Origin: Roseiconus lacunae
Lineage (GTDB): Bacteria > Planctomycetota > Planctomycetia > Pirellulales > Pirellulaceae
NCBI RefSeq assembly: GCF_008312935.1
Contig: NZ_VSZO01000053.1
Location: 124,001-188,000, forward strand
Direction: 5' to 3'
DNA length: 64,000 nucleotides
The notes below the pieces were generated by a model. That model saw only the letters and a list, made by a program, of their open reading frames with translations. It made no database searches and was not told the origin of the DNA. Position 1 is the stretch's first letter. Every line of letters begins with the position of its first letter. Shown one piece after another: positions 16,788 to 26,600 of the stretch. The position numbers were made by a program, and so were the translations under genes.

Positions 16788-19289
16788 TTACTGGCGTTCG
16801 GCTTGTAGCTTCGCCTTCAATTCTTCGTAGACGACTTTGAATTGGGCGTTCTCGGGAGCCAGCTCGGATGCCAGTTGAAGCTGTGCGAGCGCGGCGTCAA
16901 GCTGCCCGTCGAGGTAAAGCGCGAGCCCGTACTGAAATTGAACGGGGGCGATTTCTGGGGCCAGCTTGGCATCTCGCGCAAGTAGTTCGAGATTTTGGTC
17001 GCGTAACTTTGTGGCGGCCTGTTGGTAACGCTCGCCTTCTTCGGGAGGAACACTGCCGGCGATCCGTTCATATAGGGATGCCAAGTTGGCGTGCGGCCCC
17101 GTCGTCCGCGGTTCGACACGGATCGCCGTTTGATACGCCTTCACCGCCTCGGGAATTCTCCCTAAACGCTCGCAAATGATTCCCCAGCCTAGGTGGGCTC
17201 CCGATCGGTCTGCGGAAACCATCAACTCTTGATGAACTTCCTCGAGTGCGACTTCAAGCTTCGAGCGTTCCTCGCGACTGAGTTGTGGCAAGACTGGTGA
17301 ATGAACCAGTGCTTGTGCCGCGGTTGAACGAACCAATCGGGTCGGATCATCGAGTAGTTTGACAAGCTGTTTGCGAGTTTGCGAGGAGCCCGTCGAAGGC
17401 AACACCGAAGCCGCACTCGAACGCACCAGCGGGTGTGCGGATGGATCATCCAGAATGGAGTTGACGACGTTAGGCAATCCACGCACGCCTTGGCGAGCCA
17501 ACTCCTCAATCAGCGTCGCCTTGGCGATTGCCGGTGCGCGGTGATCGGTGTACGAGAGAAACTCGATCGCCCTTCGAATTCCATCGCGATCGCCCCGTCG
17601 CAGAGGTACCAAGGCTTCGGCGAAATGTTCTTCTTGCTTGCGGTTGTCGCCGTACCACTGTTCGCAGGCTTGGTCACACCACTGATCCGTTTGGCTGATC
17701 AGATCCTGCAGTGATTGTTCGTTCTTGCCGATCGTTTGTTCGGCATCCGCTTCGGCCGCACTCAGCCATTGGGCATATTCCTTCGCCGCGAACTCATCAC
17801 GGTGTTCGGGGGCAATTTCGTCAAGTCGATCGTTGACATGGCATCGACTGCAAGCGTTCGGGGTGCCCAATCGAACTGACAAGTCAGGACGGGGAATACG
17901 GATGCTATGGTCCCGTCTTGGATCTACATCCATGTACGTCGTTTCGGGCATGTGGCAGTTGACGCACTTTGCCCCTTCGCTGCCGGGCGCATGGTGATGG
18001 TGTGAAACGACGTCGTATTTACCGGCAGGGTGTTGGTGGCACGACGTGCAGGTTTGGTTGCCCGGGTGCTTTAGCTTGAGCGAATGGGGGTCGTGACAGT
18101 CGGTACAGCGAATGTCCTTGTGGTACATCTTGCTTTGGATAAACGATCCGTACACGTAGTCCTCGTCTTTGATTTGACCGTCGCCGTGATACGTCATTTC
18201 ACCCAGCGTTTCCAAGCGGTAGTGATCGCAAAAGTTCGGGCCACCGGTTCCCCGATCATCCATCACGGCCCGGCGGCTATGGCAGGGCGCGCAGGTTTGC
18301 AGTTGTGGTTCAGGGTCATCGCCTTTGAGTTGGTTGACCAATCCGTAGCCGTAGCGGCGGTCCCAAAACAGTGACTTTTCGTTGGCGAGTTCGACGTGCA
18401 ATGAAGCCGGGCCGTGGCATGCCTCGCAACTAACGTCGATCTCTGAGAACGTTGTGTGGTAAGTGACCGTGTCCGAATTGAAGTTGTGCTTCAAGTTCGT
18501 CGAGTGGCAATCGGCACACATCGTCTGCCAACGCTGTGCGATCCCGGTCCAGTGCAGGGGATCGTCGGCCGAGAGTTTTTCGGTCACGTCCGGTGGACGT
18601 AAGTAGAACCAACGATTGTCCCGACTATCCCAGGAAATTCGCAGTACTTGCAATCGGGCGACTTCGCAGGCCTCCGATGATTCATGACGATCAAACTCGA
18701 CCATGTACTGCTGCAGCGGATAGACGCCGAAAACGTATTTGACTTCGAAGTCTTGCATTTCACCGTCTTCGCCTTCGGTGTGAACCATGAACCGGTCACC
18801 GTCTCGGAATAGACGATTGTGAAGTCCGTCATGCTCAAACGTCACATCGTTGAAATCGCCAAGGACGGTTTCATCGGTCGCCACATCCATGGCTTTGTCA
18901 TGGTCGGATCCGTGAAATGCCTCGGTCTGTTCCTGGTGGCATTGGGCACAGGAATCGCGGCCGATAAACGACGGCGTAATTCCCTCGGGGCGGGCCGTCC
19001 AGTAGTCGGCGAACACCCCTCCGGCGGCGACCAGGACGATGGCGATCGCGACCATTGCCCAACGAGGAAAACGCCGATACTGACGACGCCGGGGCGAAAC
19101 ATTTCCCGCTACAGACTGGTCCGCTGCGGTCGCGGCGGACCCATCCGGCTCGCTTTGAATCGAATGGGACGCATCGTCCACGGAAGAGTCGCCAGTACTC
19201 GCTCGAGAATCCTCGGGCCGGACGGGCGTTTGTTTTTTCGAAGCCGACTTCGCGGACGGACGTTGCTTCTTGGGACGACGTGCTGACAA
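16788..19289 (-). CDS. Membrane-anchored eight-haem cytochrome c with HEAT and TPR repeats
   Basis: An 833-residue protein. A basic, low-complexity N-terminus of 75 residues precedes one membrane helix (about 77-95, WAMVAIAIVLVAAGGVFA). Eight CxxCH motifs follow, at Cys 114, 258, 288, 333, 395, 414, 442 and 480, giving a cytochrome c554/NrfA-like multihaem core in the periplasm. HEAT-like helices (about 580-690) and TPRs (about 700-825) fill the C-terminus. Multihaem cytochromes with this TPR tail occur widely in planctomycetes, but their electron acceptor is not known. The tail could dock a partner. The gene lies 53 bases downstream of the secreted protein gene on the same strand, so the two probably form an operon. 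The start ATG is at 19289. Confidence 0.88.
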   Translation of the reverse strand: MSARRPKKQRPSAKSASKKQTPVRPEDSRASTGDSSVDDASHSIQSEPDGSAATAADQSVAGNVSPRRRQYRRFPRWAMVAIAIVLVAAGGVFADYWTARPEGITPSFIGRDSCAQCHQEQTEAFHGSDHDKAMDVATDETVLGDFNDVTFEHDGLHNRLFRDGDRFMVHTEGEDGEMQDFEVKYVFGVYPLQQYMVEFDRHESSEACEVARLQVLRISWDSRDNRWFYLRPPDVTEKLSADDPLHWTGIAQRWQTMCADCHSTNLKHNFNSDTVTYHTTFSEIDVSCEACHGPASLHVELANEKSLFWDRRYGYGLVNQLKGDDPEPQLQTCAPCHSRRAVMDDRGTGGPNFCDHYRLETLGEMTYHGDGQIKDEDYVYGSFIQSKMYHKDIRCTDCHDPHSLKLKHPGNQTCTSCHQHPAGKYDVVSHHHHAPGSEGAKCVNCHMPETTYMDVDPRRDHSIRIPRPDLSVRLGTPNACSRCHVNDRLDEIAPEHRDEFAAKEYAQWLSAAEADAEQTIGKNEQSLQDLISQTDQWCDQACEQWYGDNRKQEEHFAEALVPLRRGDRDGIRRAIEFLSYTDHRAPAIAKATLIEELARQGVRGLPNVVNSILDDPSAHPLVRSSAASVLPSTGSSQTRKQLVKLLDDPTRLVRSTAAQALVHSPVLPQLSREERSKLEVALEEVHQELMVSADRSGAHLGWGIICERLGRIPEAVKAYQTAIRVEPRTTGPHANLASLYERIAGSVPPEEGERYQQAATKLRDQNLELLARDAKLAPEIAPVQFQYGLALYLDGQLDAALAQLQLASELAPENAQFKVVYEELKAKLQAERQ

Positions 19290-19342
19290 TGAATCGGGGC
19301 GACGATCGTCGCGGCGGTGGGAGAAAGACGGAAGGAGAGATG

Positions 19343-20245
19343 TTACTGATCGGACGCCGGTCGCGAAGTAGGTGACACAACGCCATTGTTGTCATGTGGC
19401 ATCGCCGAGTTTCGACCGCCGGCATCTTCGTTGGCGAAACCGTGATGGCCTACGCCGAAATCACCGAGCAGGCGAGCCGCTTCGATACGCATCTGTCGGA
19501 TCAGGTTTCGGCGATGATCATCCTCGGGCGACACTTTGGCAAGTAACCGAGCGGCTTTGAGCAAATTTTCTGCGGCGTGGGCTTTTTGGTCCAGTTGACT
19601 GGCCCGGCGGAGCGTTTGCCGCTCTGAAACCGACTCGGTGGTAACGGAGGAATCATTAAGTAGGCGATCGGGACGGCGTGACAATTCGTCCAATAGGGAT
19701 CCGGTCAGGACACTTTGTCGACCGCGGATCACATCAATCACGTCACCGACCATCGGATTGCCGATCGGGCCGACCGAATACGGAGATTCCAGTTCTTTGC
19801 GAATGGCGTCTTCGATCGCAGGGCTATCAGAGATCTCGGGCATTGGCGGTTCGACCCCTTTGGGCATTGTAATCACCTTGCCGTTCGGTGTCGGAACCGG
19901 TGCGGCAGGTCGCCTCGTCGCTGATGGGGCCTGCCCTCGTGAGTCTCGATTTTCCGTCTTGTCGGCATTTGCGTGCCGCTGTTTCGCTGCCGCGGGCGGA
20001 CGTTCTTGAGACGCGGTTTGCTCTTGCGAGGCGGCCAACTGTCCAACGTGCCCGGGATATTCTCGTTTCGACGACGTCGGACTCGTCGCGTCATCGATCG
20101 TCTTGGCCAATCCGTCGTCCGCCATCACGAACAAATGCTCGGCGGGGAACGCGAAACCTTGCAGCCCCAATAATATCGCTGCCAATCGCAATGGATTTCC
20201 AGTGAGGTACTGAATCGGTCGTTTCGCGTGAGTCGTCGATCGCAT
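19343..20245 (-). CDS. Exported protein of unknown function, upstream of the cytochrome gene
   Basis: A 300-residue protein whose N-terminus (RLAAILLGLQGFAFPAEH) is consistent with a signal peptide. The centre is low-complexity and rich in Ala, Gln, Pro and Arg. A folded part (about 120-265) contains PAIEDAIRKELESPYSVGPIG and helical, charged segments such as SERQTLRRASQLDQKAHAAENLL and a heptad-like AARLLGDFG. The tail is polar. I do not recognise a family. It precedes the multihaem cytochrome by 53 bases, so a role in its maturation, anchoring or electron delivery is possible but unproven. ATG 20245 is used. Confidence 0.7.
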   Translation of the reverse strand: MRSTTHAKRPIQYLTGNPLRLAAILLGLQGFAFPAEHLFVMADDGLAKTIDDATSPTSSKREYPGHVGQLAASQEQTASQERPPAAAKQRHANADKTENRDSRGQAPSATRRPAAPVPTPNGKVITMPKGVEPPMPEISDSPAIEDAIRKELESPYSVGPIGNPMVGDVIDVIRGRQSVLTGSLLDELSRRPDRLLNDSSVTTESVSERQTLRRASQLDQKAHAAENLLKAARLLAKVSPEDDHRRNLIRQMRIEAARLLGDFGVGHHGFANEDAGGRNSAMPHDNNGVVSPTSRPASDQ

Positions 20246-20787
20246 CGTGAGCCTCCATGAGCGGTATCAAACACTTTCCTGGCACTTAAGATAACCTGAT
20301 AGGCGGTGGTCGGCCAACAAGGAAACTGCGAGCGACACCGCAAGAGATACAGAGGAGATACGGCGGAAACTTATGGGCCAAACGCCCTCGTTGAATGCTG
20401 GGAACCGGCACAAACTGAAATCGAAAAGACGACTTGGGAATTTTGGAGAAAACGATGTGTGGGGCGTCGCCGGATAGGTGACGATCAATCAAAGGAGTTC
20501 TAGACTGACAATCGTCACGACAAGACGCCCGGAACGTCGTGATCGCGTCGGTTTTCGCCCGCCCATGGTCCGCGACTTGGTGACGTGGTAATGAATTGAC
20601 CTCGCTTGGAAATCCGACGCATGAGCGAAGGAGGTACCGAGAGTCTCGCGCTCACGCGTTTGGCTTCGATCGTTCAAGCAAGCTTCATTTTGTTCCCGCA
20701 ACACTGATCGCAATTCGCTCCGTCAAAAAAGAACGCTCGTCGACGCGATCATGCGAACGACGACATTCGTAATCGGCATCGGTTGAT
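20246..20787. other. Divergent promoter region before sucA
   Basis: A 542-base gap between the exported-protein gene (minus) and sucA (plus). It contains an A-rich stretch (TCAAAAAAGAACG near 20723) and a short inverted repeat CGTCG/CGACG with an inner CGCG/TGCG stem just before sucA. Short open frames on both strands look spurious. Confidence 0.45.
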
Positions 20788-23697
20788 ATGAATACGTTTA
20801 GCTTGGACTACATCGATGATTTGTATGTCCAATATGTCCAGGACCCTGACAGTGTCCCAGAGACTTGGCAACAGTACTTTGAACAGTTCATGGTCGTTTC
20901 GCCGAGCCAGGGAAAGAAATCGGCAACAATCAGTTCGTCGGCGAGCAGTTCGTCAGCAGCGGCCAGTGGTGCGAGCACTCGAACTCAGACGGCCGCAGGC
21001 GGGAATGGTCAACGGACGGCCGTCGCTAGTCCACCCGCACGTGACAGCATCAGTCCCTCAATTGGTGCTTCGATCGCCAGGGCAGCCAAAGGATCGACGG
21101 GAGATCAGGCGACTGACCAAGCGTTGTGGATGTCGCGGATGCAAGACCGCGTCAACCAATTGGTTCGTGAGTACCGCGTTCGCGGTCACCTCCGAGCGCA
21201 GCTTGACCCGTTGGGCATCGATCGTGCCGCGCCACCAGAGCTAAGCCCGAAGCGATATGGGCTCAGCGAGACCGATCTGCAGCGTCAGCTCGGTTCCTCG
21301 GCGGTCGAGCATGTCAAAGGTGACACGCTCGACGCGATTTTGACCAAGCTACAAAACACGTACTGTCGCTCGATCGGCGCACAATTCATGCACATCGACA
21401 ATCGCAATATTCGCGATTGGCTTCAACAGCGCATGGAAAGCACTGAAAATCGGCTGGAATTGTCGCGAGAGAAACAACGCCGGATTTATGCGCGTTTGGC
21501 AGACGCCTCGATCTTCGAAGAATTCGTTCGCCGTAAATTTGTCGGTGCGAAAACGTTCTCGCTCGAAGGTGCCGAAACGCTGATTCCGATGATCGACCTT
21601 TCACTCGAGAAGGCCGGCGAACATGGCGTCAAAGAAGTGGTCATGGGGATGGCACACCGCGGTCGCTTGAACGTGATGGCGAACATCCTCAAGAAACGGG
21701 CGATGAACATTTTTTGGTCGTTTGACGATCCGAACCCCGAAATGAATCGTGGCGGCGGCGACGTCCGTTATCACCTCGGTTATAGCAGCGACTGGAAAAC
21801 GGCTCGCGGCGATCATCTTCACATTTCGTTGTGTTTCAACCCCAGTCACCTTGAATTTGTCAACACCGTCGCAATGGGGCGGACTCGTTGCAAACAAGAT
21901 CACCGTGGCGACCAGAATCGCCGCGAAGTGATGACGATGTTGATTCATGGCGATGCCGCCTTTGCGGGTGAAGGCATCGTGCAAGAAACGCTGAACCTCA
22001 GCCAATTGAAGGGCTATCGTGTCGGCGGAACCGTCCATATCGTGATCAACAATCAAGTCGGCTTTACCACCGAACCAGACTCTGGACGCAGCACGACTTA
22101 TGCGACCGACGTTGCCAAGATGCTGCAAATTCCGATCTTTCATGTCAACGGCGAAGACCCCGAAGCGGTCGCCCAGGTCGTCTCGCTTGCGATGGATTTC
22201 CGTAACGAATTTCAACGCGACGTGGTCATCGATCTCTACGCATATCGCCGCTGGGGGCACAACGAAGGCGACGAACCGCGATTCACTCAACCGCGGATGT
22301 ACGCCACCATTGATCAGCGGCCCAGCGTTCGTGAGCAGTACCTCAACAGTCTCAAAACGCTCGGCAAAATCACCGATGCCGACGCCGAGGAGATTCAGCA
22401 GAAGCGAACTGAGAAACTCGAGTCCGAATTCGAAGCCAGTCAACACGAACCTTTTGTTCCAGATACGCAGACACTGGCGGCCGGTTGGGCAGAGTTCTTC
22501 GGCGGACCCGAGCCGGTTGAACTAACCGACACGACGTTCGACGAAGAACAGCTCGGCGATCTGGTCGATCAAGCCACTCGCCTGCCCGATGAATTCTCGC
22601 CACACAAAAAGCTGAAACGTTTGATCGCCAACCGTCGCAAGATGGCGATGGGGGAATTGCCATTCGACTGGGCGACCGCAGAGCTCGCGGCCTTTGCGAC
22701 ACTGCTTTCCGGCGGACACTCGGTTCGCTTGACCGGTCAGGATTGCCAGCGAGGAACGTTCTCGCAGCGGCATGCCGTCCAGCATGACGTGAAATCCGGT
22801 GAGACATTCATGCCGCTCTCCGGCCTCGCACATGGCGACGTCAGTATCGAAATTCACAATAGCCCGCTGAGCGAAGCCGGGGTCCTTGGGTTCGAATACG
22901 GTTACTCGCTCGACGCCCCCAATGATTTGGTTCTTTGGGAAGCGCAGTTCGGTGACTTCTGGAACTGTGCTCAAGTGATCGTGGATCAATTCATCGCCAG
23001 TGCAGAAGACAAATGGAATCGCCTTAGCGGCTTGGTGATGCTATTGCCGCACGGGTTCGAGGGGCAAGGACCGGAACACTGTAGCGCACGTGTTGAGCGA
23101 TTCTTGGCGATGAGCGCCGAACACAACATCCAGGTTTGTCAGCCGACCACGCCGGCACAGTACTTCCACCTCCTGCGCCGACAAGTGATTCGCAAGTGGC
23201 GTAAACCGCTGGTGGTGCTGACGCCCAAGAGCTTGCTGCGTCATCCCGAAGTCATCAGTGACCGGAGTGATATCGCGGGTGGCCGTTTTCAGAAAATCCT
23301 GCAAGATCCAAATGTCAGCGTCAAGGACGCGAAACGTGTCATGCTGTGCACGGGAAAAGTCTACTATGACTTGAAAAAGCATCGCGATGAACTCGGTCGT
23401 CACGACGTTTCCATTGTCCGAGTTGAACAACTTTATCCGCTCAGTAGCGAAGAACTGATCGCGTCGCTCGACGGCGCCGGTCGCAACACCGATGTCTATT
23501 TTGTTCAGGACGAACCGTTGAACATGGGGACATGGCCCTACGTCAAGTTACACTTCGGCGATGACCTCAATGCTGCCGGGTTTAATCTCAAACCCGTGAC
23601 GCGCGCCGAATCGGCAAGCCCCAGCACCGGAAGCATGGCCGCGCACGTTTTAGAGCAACGCGAATTGATCGAAGCCGCATTCGATGGCCTAAGCTGA
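20788..23697 (+). CDS. sucA: 2-Oxoglutarate dehydrogenase E1 component
   Basis: A 969-residue thiamine diphosphate enzyme of the TCA cycle. It decarboxylates 2-oxoglutarate and passes the succinyl group to the lipoyl domain of E2 (SucB), which is not nearby. The N-terminal helix (SLDYIDDLYVQYVQDPDSVP) matches the E1o docking segment. A Ser/Ala-rich linker (about 48-75) separates it from the core. Further landmarks are HRGRLNVMANILKK, the diphosphate region with HGDAAFAGEG and NNQVGFTTEPD, the YRRWGHNEGDEP motif, and the transketolase pyrimidine-binding half with EFGYSLD-like sequence (FEYGYSL) and LLPHGFEGQGPEH. Length and order are normal for E1o. ATG 20788 preserves the conserved N-terminus; no strong ribosome site is visible. 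Confidence 0.95.
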   Translation: MNTFSLDYIDDLYVQYVQDPDSVPETWQQYFEQFMVVSPSQGKKSATISSSASSSSAAASGASTRTQTAAGGNGQRTAVASPPARDSISPSIGASIARAAKGSTGDQATDQALWMSRMQDRVNQLVREYRVRGHLRAQLDPLGIDRAAPPELSPKRYGLSETDLQRQLGSSAVEHVKGDTLDAILTKLQNTYCRSIGAQFMHIDNRNIRDWLQQRMESTENRLELSREKQRRIYARLADASIFEEFVRRKFVGAKTFSLEGAETLIPMIDLSLEKAGEHGVKEVVMGMAHRGRLNVMANILKKRAMNIFWSFDDPNPEMNRGGGDVRYHLGYSSDWKTARGDHLHISLCFNPSHLEFVNTVAMGRTRCKQDHRGDQNRREVMTMLIHGDAAFAGEGIVQETLNLSQLKGYRVGGTVHIVINNQVGFTTEPDSGRSTTYATDVAKMLQIPIFHVNGEDPEAVAQVVSLAMDFRNEFQRDVVIDLYAYRRWGHNEGDEPRFTQPRMYATIDQRPSVREQYLNSLKTLGKITDADAEEIQQKRTEKLESEFEASQHEPFVPDTQTLAAGWAEFFGGPEPVELTDTTFDEEQLGDLVDQATRLPDEFSPHKKLKRLIANRRKMAMGELPFDWATAELAAFATLLSGGHSVRLTGQDCQRGTFSQRHAVQHDVKSGETFMPLSGLAHGDVSIEIHNSPLSEAGVLGFEYGYSLDAPNDLVLWEAQFGDFWNCAQVIVDQFIASAEDKWNRLSGLVMLLPHGFEGQGPEHCSARVERFLAMSAEHNIQVCQPTTPAQYFHLLRRQVIRKWRKPLVVLTPKSLLRHPEVISDRSDIAGGRFQKILQDPNVSVKDAKRVMLCTGKVYYDLKKHRDELGRHDVSIVRVEQLYPLSSEELIASLDGAGRNTDVYFVQDEPLNMGTWPYVKLHFGDDLNAAGFNLKPVTRAESASPSTGSMAAHVLEQRELIEAAFDGLS

Positions 23698-23786
23698 TCA
23701 ACAGACACGACGCGGGCGGCGTTTGACCAGCAGCCGGCGTTAACTGCAGGCCAATACCGCGTCACGTCTCCGCGGCGATCGTTCTA

Positions 23787-25919
23787 TCAGCCGCGTTTGG
23801 GGCGGGGGATTTTTCCGCGCCCCTTGGCCGTGCCTCTTGCCCCTTTGCGGCGTTGATTGCGCCCACCACCGGTTGAACTGGTTTTCTCGAACTCTACCTC
23901 TGACAACGGTTTGCCGAGGTTGTCTTTTAGTTGTAAGACGCGATCACGAAGTTGAGCGGCACGCTCGAACTCTAGGTCTTCGGCCGCGGCCAGCATTTCG
24001 CGTTCGAGTTCTTCGATAAACTCGATGGTAATGTAGGTCGCATCGGACTCTTCTTGCGCAGCCGCGTTGGTTTGACGCCGCTTCGCAGCTTCGGACTCGA
24101 TCCCCGACTTAATCCGCTTGCGGACCGTTTCGGGAGTGATGCCGTGTTCTTCGTTGTAGGCGATTTGCAGCGCCCGCCTCCGTTCGGTTTCGTCTATCGC
24201 CAACCGCATCGACTCGGTCACCGAATCGGCATACAGAATGACCTTGCTATTCGCGTTCCGCGCGGCACGCCCGATGGTTTGGATCAGACTTGTTTCGCTG
24301 CGCAAGAAACCTTCTTTATCAGCGTCCAGGATCGCGACCAGGGAGACTTCGGGAAGGTCCAAGCCTTCGCGAAGCAGGTTCACGCCGACCAAGCAATCGA
24401 ACTGGCCGGATCGCAATTCCTGAAGCAAATCGACTCGTTCGAATGCGTTGAGTTCGCTATGGAGCCAGCGGCAACGAATGTTCTGTTCTTGAAGAAACGT
24501 CGACAGGTCCTCGGCAAGCCGTTTGGTCAGTGCGGTCACCAGGACACGTTCGTCACGTTCGGCACGGGCGCGGATCTCGCCGACCAGATGATTGACTTGT
24601 CCGCGGGCGGAAACAATTTCGATTTCAGGATCAAGCAAGCCGGTGGGACGAATGATTTGTTCCACCACTTCGCCACCGGTCCGTTCGAGTTCGTAGTCGC
24701 TAGGCGTTGCGCTGACAAAGCAAATTTGTCCCGTGCGGGCTTCCCATTCTTCAAACTTCAGCGGGCGATTGTCGAGTGCACTGGGCAATCGGAATCCATG
24801 GTCGACCAAGGTCAATTTTCGGCTGCGGTCACCGGCATACATCGCGCGAACTTGGGGGACTGTCACATGAGATTCGTCAACGAACGTTACGAAGTCATCC
24901 GGAAAGAAGCTGTACAGCGTGTCGGGGGTTGCGCCGGGGGGCTTGCCGGAGAGCGGTCTTGAGTAATTCTCCACACCCGGGCAATGTCCTACTTCGGCCA
25001 TCATCTCGAGGTCAAAACGTGTCCGAGCCGAAAGTCGCTGAGCTTCGAGTAGTTTGCCTTCCTTTTCGAATTTTTCGAGCTGCATTTTCAGTTCCGCACG
25101 AATCACCGCGATCGCCCGTCGGATTCGATCCTCGGGCATCACAAAGTGCTTGGCCGGATAGATAAAGAGTTGCGAAACCGTCTTGATCGTTTCCCCGGAT
25201 ACCGGTTTGATTAACGAGATTTTTTCGATCTGATCGCCCCACATTTCAATGCGGTAGGCGAATTCTTCGTAGCTTGGCCAGAGTTCCACGCTGTCACCCC
25301 GCACCCGAAATTTCCCTCGCTCGAAGGCCATGTCATTGCGTTCGTAGAGGACGTCGACGAGCTTTAGAAGCAAATGATCACGCCGAATGGTTTCGCCGAC
25401 CGTGAGCGAGACGACTAACTGTTTGTAATCGTCGGGAGAACCAAGGCCATAAATGCTACTGACCGAGGCCACGATCACGACATCGCGTCGGCTGACCAAA
25501 GAGCTAGTCGTGGCAAGTCGCAATCGGTCGATTTCTTCGTTGATCGACGCGTCCTTCTCGATGTAGACATCGCGCTGCGGTATGTAGGCTTCTGGCTGGT
25601 AGTAGTCGTAGTAGCTGACGAAATAGTGGACCGCGTTCTCGGGGAAGAACTCCTTAAACTCGCTGTAAAGCTGGGCGGCAAGTGTCTTGTTATGGCTTAG
25701 CACCAGCGCCGGGCGCCCGACGTTGGCGATGACGTTGGCCATTGTGAACGTCTTTCCCGTTCCCGTCGCCCCCAGCAGAACCTGAGCTGATTTACCCGAT
25801 AGGATGCCACGGGTTAGCTTTTCGATGGCCTGCGGCTGATCACCCGCCGGTGCAAACGCGCTGCTAAGGTGAAACTCAGCCGCCGGGTGCGACTTCGTGT
25901 TCTTGCCTTCGGAAATCAT
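23787..25919 (-). CDS. uvrB: Excinuclease ABC subunit B
   Basis: A 710-residue protein with all UvrB landmarks. It is the DNA-damage verification helicase of nucleotide excision repair, receiving DNA from UvrA and recruiting UvrC. The Walker A motif is GATGTGKT (50-57). The beta-hairpin that inserts between DNA strands is [12 protein letters not shown]. Helicase motifs include DESHVTVPQ, and QTIGRAARN near the C-terminus. The C-terminal UVR coiled coil ([18 protein letters not shown]) binds UvrC. After it comes a basic tail of about 35 residues ([18 protein letters not shown]). A GAAGG ribosome site precedes ATG 25919. It converges on sucA with 89 bases between the stops. Confidence 0.97.
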   Translation of the reverse strand: MISEGKNTKSHPAAEFHLSSAFAPAGDQPQAIEKLTRGILSGKSAQVLLGATGTGKTFTMANVIANVGRPALVLSHNKTLAAQLYSEFKEFFPENAVHYFVSYYDYYQPEAYIPQRDVYIEKDASINEEIDRLRLATTSSLVSRRDVVIVASVSSIYGLGSPDDYKQLVVSLTVGETIRRDHLLLKLVDVLYERNDMAFERGKFRVRGDSVELWPSYEEFAYRIEMWGDQIEKISLIKPVSGETIKTVSQLFIYPAKHFVMPEDRIRRAIAVIRAELKMQLEKFEKEGKLLEAQRLSARTRFDLEMMAEVGHCPGVENYSRPLSGKPPGATPDTLYSFFPDDFVTFVDESHVTVPQVRAMYAGDRSRKLTLVDHGFRLPSALDNRPLKFEEWEARTGQICFVSATPSDYELERTGGEVVEQIIRPTGLLDPEIEIVSARGQVNHLVGEIRARAERDERVLVTALTKRLAEDLSTFLQEQNIRCRWLHSELNAFERVDLLQELRSGQFDCLVGVNLLREGLDLPEVSLVAILDADKEGFLRSETSLIQTIGRAARNANSKVILYADSVTESMRLAIDETERRRALQIAYNEEHGITPETVRKRIKSGIESEAAKRRQTNAAAQEESDATYITIEFIEELEREMLAAAEDLEFERAAQLRDRVLQLKDNLGKPLSEVEFEKTSSTGGGRNQRRKGARGTAKGRGKIPRPKRG

Positions 25920-26192
25920 CTTGGAACCTTCGCCAATGAGGAATCTGTTGCTGGATTATCACGAAAAGCACAGTCCCTGGCGAGTGCCTGCGAGGGCAAT
26001 TCGATTTCCCTTCTACCCCAGAAGGTGTGTCGACGGCGCTCGCCTTAAGGCCCGGTTTCAGATGGTACAGGACCGATCCGAGCGCGCCCTTCTTGCGGAT
26101 GGTGGATGGGACTCAGGAACGCCGCATTGGTAGTGCGAAAGAAGACGCCGAAGAAATCGCGGTTCCCTCGTTCATCGACATCTGATTCTAAG

Positions 26193-26256
26193 ATCAGCCG
26201 CTTGGCGGTAACCACGGTTTCCGAGCAATGGCCGGGACCGGCACCCGTCGGCTGAT
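26193..26256 (+). repeat. Dispersed imperfect palindrome, family 1
   Basis: ATCAGCCG (26193) and CGGCTGAT (26249-26256) are exact inverted ends. The body reads GGCGGTAACCACGGTT on one side and GGGACCGGCACCCG on the other. The unit at 26301 is its near neighbour. Confidence 0.8.
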
Positions 26257-26300
26257 GAGCCAATCCCGGAGATCAAATCAAGACCGTTCGGTTTTCAGAC

Positions 26301-26363
26301 TAGCCGATCGGCGTTAGCTGCGGTTTTGGCGCAACAACCGGGGCCAACGCTCGTCCGCTGATG
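26301..26363 (+). repeat. Dispersed imperfect palindrome, family 1
   Basis: TAGCCGATCGGCGTTAGC, then TGCGGTTTTGG, then AACCGGGGCCAACGC and TCGTCCGCTGA. The two arms are inverted copies. The following sequence TGATGAGTCATACCCGAA matches TGATGAGCCAATCCCGGA after the 26193 unit, so the pair behaves as a tandem duplication of about 107 bases. Confidence 0.8.
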
Positions 26364-26600
26364 AGTCATACCCGAACATTTGATCTAGACGGATTACGAG
26401 GAGCGAACATTCGAAGCTGCCACGAAGTGAGGAGAAGTCGGGGCACGACTGAAAGCACACGCGCATGCCCAGCCCGAAAGGTTTCAAGTGACTACTGGCG
26501 AGTGCTTTGATAACTCGAAACTATCGGGCTAAGTTCGGCAATTCGGCATCACCGCTTCTGCGGAGACGGTCAGGAAGTCGCCACGGCAATTCGGCATTGC

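Larger units (their letters stand above)
25920..26600. other. Long intergenic region with two palindromic repeats
   Basis: A 681-base gap between uvrB (minus) and the sulfite reductase gene (minus). It contains family 1 units at 26193-26256 and 26301-26363, whose downstream flanks also match each other. No gene is apparent in the rest. Confidence 0.5.

Noticed and set aside
21601-22446. Long open frame on the minus strand opposite sucA
   Set aside because: It lies fully inside the sucA coding sequence, has no recognisable domain, and sucA has full family conservation, so it is a shadow of codon bias.
24054-24962. Long open frame on the plus strand opposite uvrB
   Set aside because: It is antisense to conserved uvrB and has no recognisable domain; high-GC codon bias produces such frames.
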